DNA of 36,139 nt, taken from positions 1 to 36,139 of the forward strand of contig NZ_JAOQNX010000043.1 of the NCBI RefSeq assembly GCF_025961575.1, read 5' to 3'. Position numbers and translations under genes: made by a program. This document shows, piece after piece, positions 33,633-36,139 of this stretch. Below the pieces are notes generated by a model, which was not told the origin of the DNA, searched no databases, and saw only the letters and a program-made list of their open reading frames with translations. This DNA comes from Rhodoblastus acidophilus (GTDB lineage: Bacteria > Pseudomonadota > Alphaproteobacteria > Rhizobiales > Beijerinckiaceae). Position 1 is the first letter of the stretch, and every line of letters starts with the position of its first letter.

Positions 33633-35327
33633 TCAGGCGAAGTGGAAGTCCTGCGCGTTGAGCGCGCCAACATGGGTGTGCTTGAGCGTCAGCGAGTCGG
33701 CGCCCGAGGAGATGACGACGTCATGCCCAACCTGCTGCGCATGGGAGAGCACGGTGTTGAAATCGGCGAATGCGCTCGTGCTGAGCTGGATCGTGTCATG
33801 ATTGGCGCCGCTCGCGTGGAAATCCTTGATCACGTCATGTCCAAAATTCTGAGCGAACACGAAAGTGTCGGGATGGCCATTGCCGACGAACACATCATTG
33901 CCGGCGGTTCCGGTCAGCGTATTGGCGCCGCTCGATCCGACGATCGCCGCGCCGGAGCTGGCGGAGGCGACGTGACCGGCGCTGTCCACTTCCTTCGCGG
34001 TGAACGTGTGCACCGCGTCGGACAGCGAGCTGGACTTGAAGGTCCAATGCCCTGAAGCGTCGGCGGTCGCGGTTCCGACCTGGGCGGCGCCGTCGTAGAG
34101 GCTGACATGGGCGCCGGCGTCCGCCACTCCCTTGATCAGAGCTTGATGTCCATGCGCATGCGCGCCGGTGACCTCGACATGGTGGCCGGAGGCGTCGGAC
34201 GTGGTCGTGTCGGTGGTCGAGGCGGCGGTGGTCGCGGCGGCGGGTTTCGTCGTGGTCGCGTCCGTCTTCGTCGGCGTTGCGGCCGTCGCGCCGGTTGTGT
34301 CCGCGGCGCTGGTCACGGTCGTCGACGCATGGGTGGTCGGGCTGGTGGTCGCGGTCGTCGCGGTGGTCCCGTGATGGTGCGAGCCGCCATGGGTGTGGCT
34401 GGTGGTCGTGGTCGTCGAACCGTCCGTCGTCGTCCCGCCGCCGGCGGTTGTGGTCGCGCCGCCGGTCGACCCCGTCGTGGTCCCGCCCGAACCCGTTGTC
34501 GTCGTCGAGCCCGTCGAACCCGTCGTGGTCGTCGAACCCGTTGTGGTCGTGCTGGTCGAGCCGACATTGGCCGAGGTGTTGAGCGTCTTGATCAGGCTCG
34601 CGCCGTCATTGACGTTGCCGGTATAGGTGGGGCTGTTGGCGTTGAAGTCGGTGACGCCCCATTGGCCCGAACCCATGTGATTGTTCGTGAACGACACGCC
34701 GCTGATCGAGCCGCCGCTGAACTGGGCGTCACTGTAGACGGTGTAGCCGCCGCCGGACAGCAGGTTGTTGTCGACCTTGATGTTGGAGATCGGCCCGAAA
34801 TAATTGTCGATCATGACGGCGGAGGTCTGGCCAAAGTCGTTGATGACGGTGTTATGGCTGATCGACACGTTGGATTCGCCGCCGTCGATCTGGATGCCGT
34901 CGTAATGCGGCGAGCCCGAGGCCTTGAGGTTGTGGATGTAATTGTCCTGGATGGTCGAGGCGCCGGTAATGTTCATCCCGTTTTCGACGCCGGAGATGTT
35001 GTTGCCGATGAACGTCCCCTGGCCGTTGATGCCGTGGGAGCCGTCATTGTTGGCGCCGGTTCCGCTGATCGTGCAGTTCTTGACGGTCGCGCCGGTCACG
35101 CCGCTGGCGATGTTGACGACGCCGGTGTCGGTGCTCCCGGTGATCTTGCAATTCTCGATCGTGACGTTCGGAGCGTTGATATAGACGGTCCCCTTGATGT
35201 CGAGGCCGGAAATCACGGTCCCGGCCTTGGTGACGGTCAGGCTGCCTGATGGGCTCAGCGTCACTCCGGCGGGAACGCCGGTGTTGGTGGCGTCGGGAAA
35301 ACCGGTGGAGGTGGTCGTTGTAGCCAA
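33633..35327 (-). CDS. secreted beta-helix protein with Ig-like and RTX-type C-terminus
   Basis: A 564-residue putative substrate of the adjacent type I system. Residues ~20-235 are parallel beta-helix repeats (GLDIKGTVYINAPNVTIENC, then recurring N-x-I/V turns), resembling right-handed beta-helix carbohydrate-active or adhesive proteins. Then a Thr/Ser/Gly-rich linker (~257-382, with a short His-rich patch), an Ig-like domain (~383-460; VSLYDGAAQVGTATADASGH) and a C-terminal part with one RTX-like motif (NTLTGTAGNDVFVGN) and DFHFA at the end. No N-terminal signal peptide. The start is TTG 35327, with AGGAGA 7 nt upstream; a second TTG at 35351 lies upstream of that site. No catalytic residues are assigned. 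Confidence 0.85.
   Translation of the reverse strand: MATTTTSTGFPDATNTGVPAGVTLSPSGSLTVTKAGTVISGLDIKGTVYINAPNVTIENCKITGSTDTGVVNIASGVTGATVKNCTISGTGANNDGSHGINGQGTFIGNNISGVENGMNITGASTIQDNYIHNLKASGSPHYDGIQIDGGESNVSISHNTVINDFGQTSAVMIDNYFGPISNIKVDNNLLSGGGYTVYSDAQFSGGSISGVSFTNNHMGSGQWGVTDFNANSPTYTGNVNDGASLIKTLNTSANVGSTSTTTTGSTTTTGSTGSTTTTGSGGTTTGSTGGATTTAGGGTTTDGSTTTTTSHTHGGSHHHGTTATTATTSPTTHASTTVTSAADTTGATAATPTKTDATTTKPAAATTAASTTDTTTSDASGHHVEVTGAHAHGHQALIKGVADAGAHVSLYDGAAQVGTATADASGHWTFKSSSLSDAVHTFTAKEVDSAGHVASASSGAAIVGSSGANTLTGTAGNDVFVGNGHPDTFVFAQNFGHDVIKDFHASGANHDTIQLSTSAFADFNTVLSHAQQVGHDVVISSGADSLTLKHTHVGALNAQDFHFA
34200..34560. repeat. degenerate low-complexity repeat encoding Thr-rich linker
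   Basis: Within the beta-helix gene the DNA is built from variants of CCCGTCGTGGTCGTCGAA and related GTGGTCGTC units, encoding TTTTGST-like runs on the minus strand. The pattern is imperfect, so length may vary between strains by slippage. It explains the long open frames on the opposite strand here. Confidence 0.7.
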
Positions 35328-35885
35328 GCGTGCTCTCCTGAGTTTTGGCAAGGTATAGTGCTAATTGACAGGCTATTTGGCGGAGAATGCCAAGCAACCA
35401 AAAGGCCAAGTTAACGGTCGCCAAAAAAGTCTGTAGAAGAGGCGACATTGTGACGTGACCGCGGCCGCGCCAAGGTTATTTGCGTTCGGCGTCCGCCCAA
35501 ATTTAAATCACAGGCGGGCGCTTCGGTGAGGGCCTGCGGAAGAAAGCCCATGATAAAAAGGCGATTTCTTCCGAAAATGCAGGGAGTCTCGGCGGTTTTT
35601 TCCTCATCCGCCATGCCTGTGTTTAATTCTCCAGCCCAAGCGATGCAATCCGGCCAGCCGATATTTTTTTCAGGAGCAGGACGGGGAGCGGCGAAATTAA
35701 ATAATGCCGTCTTGCTTTCTGCCTTAGCCAACTGAACGCATCACGCGGGATGTGAACAGGAGAAATGCGATAAATATCTTTTTATAACAGAAATTTGATA
35801 TGAAGTCGGTTGGTCGGCGCACGCGGCGGGGCGCGCTACGACAGCGCGCCGTCGGCTGCGTCAATTTTATCCACAAGGAGTTTAA
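35328..35885. other. gene-poor region with AT-rich island C
   Basis: About 560 nt with no convincing gene; short open frames at 35411-35731 (minus) and 35526-35735 (plus) lack good starts and family resemblance. It should hold the promoter of the secreted-protein gene (TATACC lies ~30 nt before its start on the minus strand, without a clear -35). An AT-rich island at about 35767-35802 contains ATAAATAT (35770-35777), like islands A and B. GGCGCGCT-ACGAC-AGCGCGCC (35830-35850) is a perfect 8-bp hairpin. Confidence 0.45.
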
Positions 35886-36065
35886 ATGAGCGACGGTGCA
35901 GCCCTGTCGAAGATTAAACGAGAGGCTGCGCCAGTCTGCGGTCCCAGCCGAATCACTTCAGACCCGCCAAAAATCTCTGGCGAGGGGCTGAGGATCCAGA
36001 TGAGTGTGAAATTATACTGGCCGACGTCGCGCCTAAGCTCGAGCGCTAGAGCGGATTCGACTTAA
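35886..36065 (+). CDS. possible short gene, apparently cut by an IS element
   Basis: A 59-codon open frame starting ATG AGC GAC GGT, with AAGGAG 7 nt upstream, in a region otherwise without genes. The protein (MSDGAALSKIKREAAP...) matches nothing I know. The last five or so codons lie inside the predicted IS end, so the original reading frame may have continued elsewhere. The ribosome-binding site is good, but there is no other support. Confidence 0.35.
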   Translation: MSDGAALSKIKREAAPVCGPSRITSDPPKISGEGLRIQMSVKLYWPTSRLSSSARADST

Positions 36066-36139
36066 TCCGGATCATATCCTGCTGCGGCGAAGAAATTGGC
36101 GCACTCTTGCGGCGTGAAAGCTGACAGGAGCGCGCCTAT
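36049..36139. mobile_element. end of an IS630-type insertion sequence (partial)
   Basis: The transposase 3' end at 36062-36139 runs off the right edge. GAGCGGATTCGACTTAATCC (36049-36068) would be the terminal repeat, preceded by TA at 36047-36048, the dinucleotide target of IS630/Tc1-mariner elements. I recall this kind of sequence as an end of IS elements and small repeats in Hyphomicrobiales. The exact boundary is inferred, because the other end is not visible. Confidence 0.5.
36062..36139 (-). CDS. IS630-family transposase, C-terminal fragment
   Basis: Read on the minus strand from the window edge, the frame ends IGALLSAFTPQECANFFAAA followed by GYDPD and TAA. This ending (F-x-P-x-E-C-x-N-Y/F-F-x-x-A-G-Y) is characteristic of DDE transposases of the IS630 family in alphaproteobacteria. 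Only 25 residues are visible; whether the gene is intact depends on sequence beyond the window. Its stop lies 14 nt inside the predicted IS end. Confidence 0.75.
   Translation of the reverse strand: MGALLSAFTPQECANFFAAAGYDPD

Noticed and set aside
31782-34055. Long open frame (757 codons) on the plus strand
   Set aside because: Antisense to the ABC exporter and part of the secreted-protein gene; an effect of GC-rich codon use.
35411-35731. 106-codon open frame on the minus strand
   Set aside because: No ribosome-binding site or family resemblance; the start of the frame covers AT-rich, probably regulatory DNA.
1-36139. CRISPR arrays, tRNA genes, riboswitches, phage genes
   Set aside because: No regularly spaced repeats, tRNA cloverleaf, conserved riboswitch core or phage structural gene was seen on either strand.

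Overview
The window reads as chromosomal DNA of a GC-rich alphaproteobacterium, most likely of the order Hyphomicrobiales (Rhizobiales). The signs are the 16S rRNA leader at the left edge, a leucine-degradation (liu) operon, a compact alphaproteobacterial Mla lipid transporter, and a PrtD/HlyD type I secretion system with its substrate. The genus cannot be fixed from this sequence. Long antisense frames over the real genes are an effect of high GC and were left out.

Layout. 1-320: leader and promoter of an rRNA operon running off the left edge (minus strand). 368-4885 (minus): an LssY-C-domain membrane protein, a three-gene Mla transporter made of fused parts, and a pterin-4a-carbinolamine dehydratase. 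5178-7103: an orphan hybrid histidine kinase. 7107-22191: a catabolic island with glutaryl-CoA dehydrogenase, an AraC-type regulator divergent from liuA-liuB-liuC-liuD-liuE, then glutamate-dehydrogenase-family and thiolase genes on the minus strand, and a fused indolepyruvate-type ferredoxin oxidoreductase. On paper these cover most of the route from a branched-chain 2-oxoacid to acetyl-CoA. 22259-25856: a Crp/Fnr regulator divergent from a copper module (DUF2946-like protein, exported barrel-like protein, CopC, CopD). 26078-26974: an exported lytic transglycosylase with a SPOR-like tail.

27056-30440 is the least conventional part. A small His-rich peptide with a conserved-looking leader is divergent from a PqqD-like/HPr-kinase-like fusion, followed by a nucleotidyltransferase and a hexapeptide acyltransferase. 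This gene set resembles modification cassettes of peptide natural products (compare the kinase, PqqD-type and nucleotidyltransferase genes of some lasso-peptide clusters), but no cyclase or protease is present. Three AT-rich islands sharing an ATAAATAT word punctuate this end of the window. 30358-35327 (minus): a type I secretion substrate (beta-helix, Thr-rich linker, Ig-like domain, degenerate RTX tail), a strong intercistronic hairpin, then the ABC exporter and its HlyD adaptor. The right edge carries a possible short gene apparently interrupted by the 3' end of an IS630-type element.
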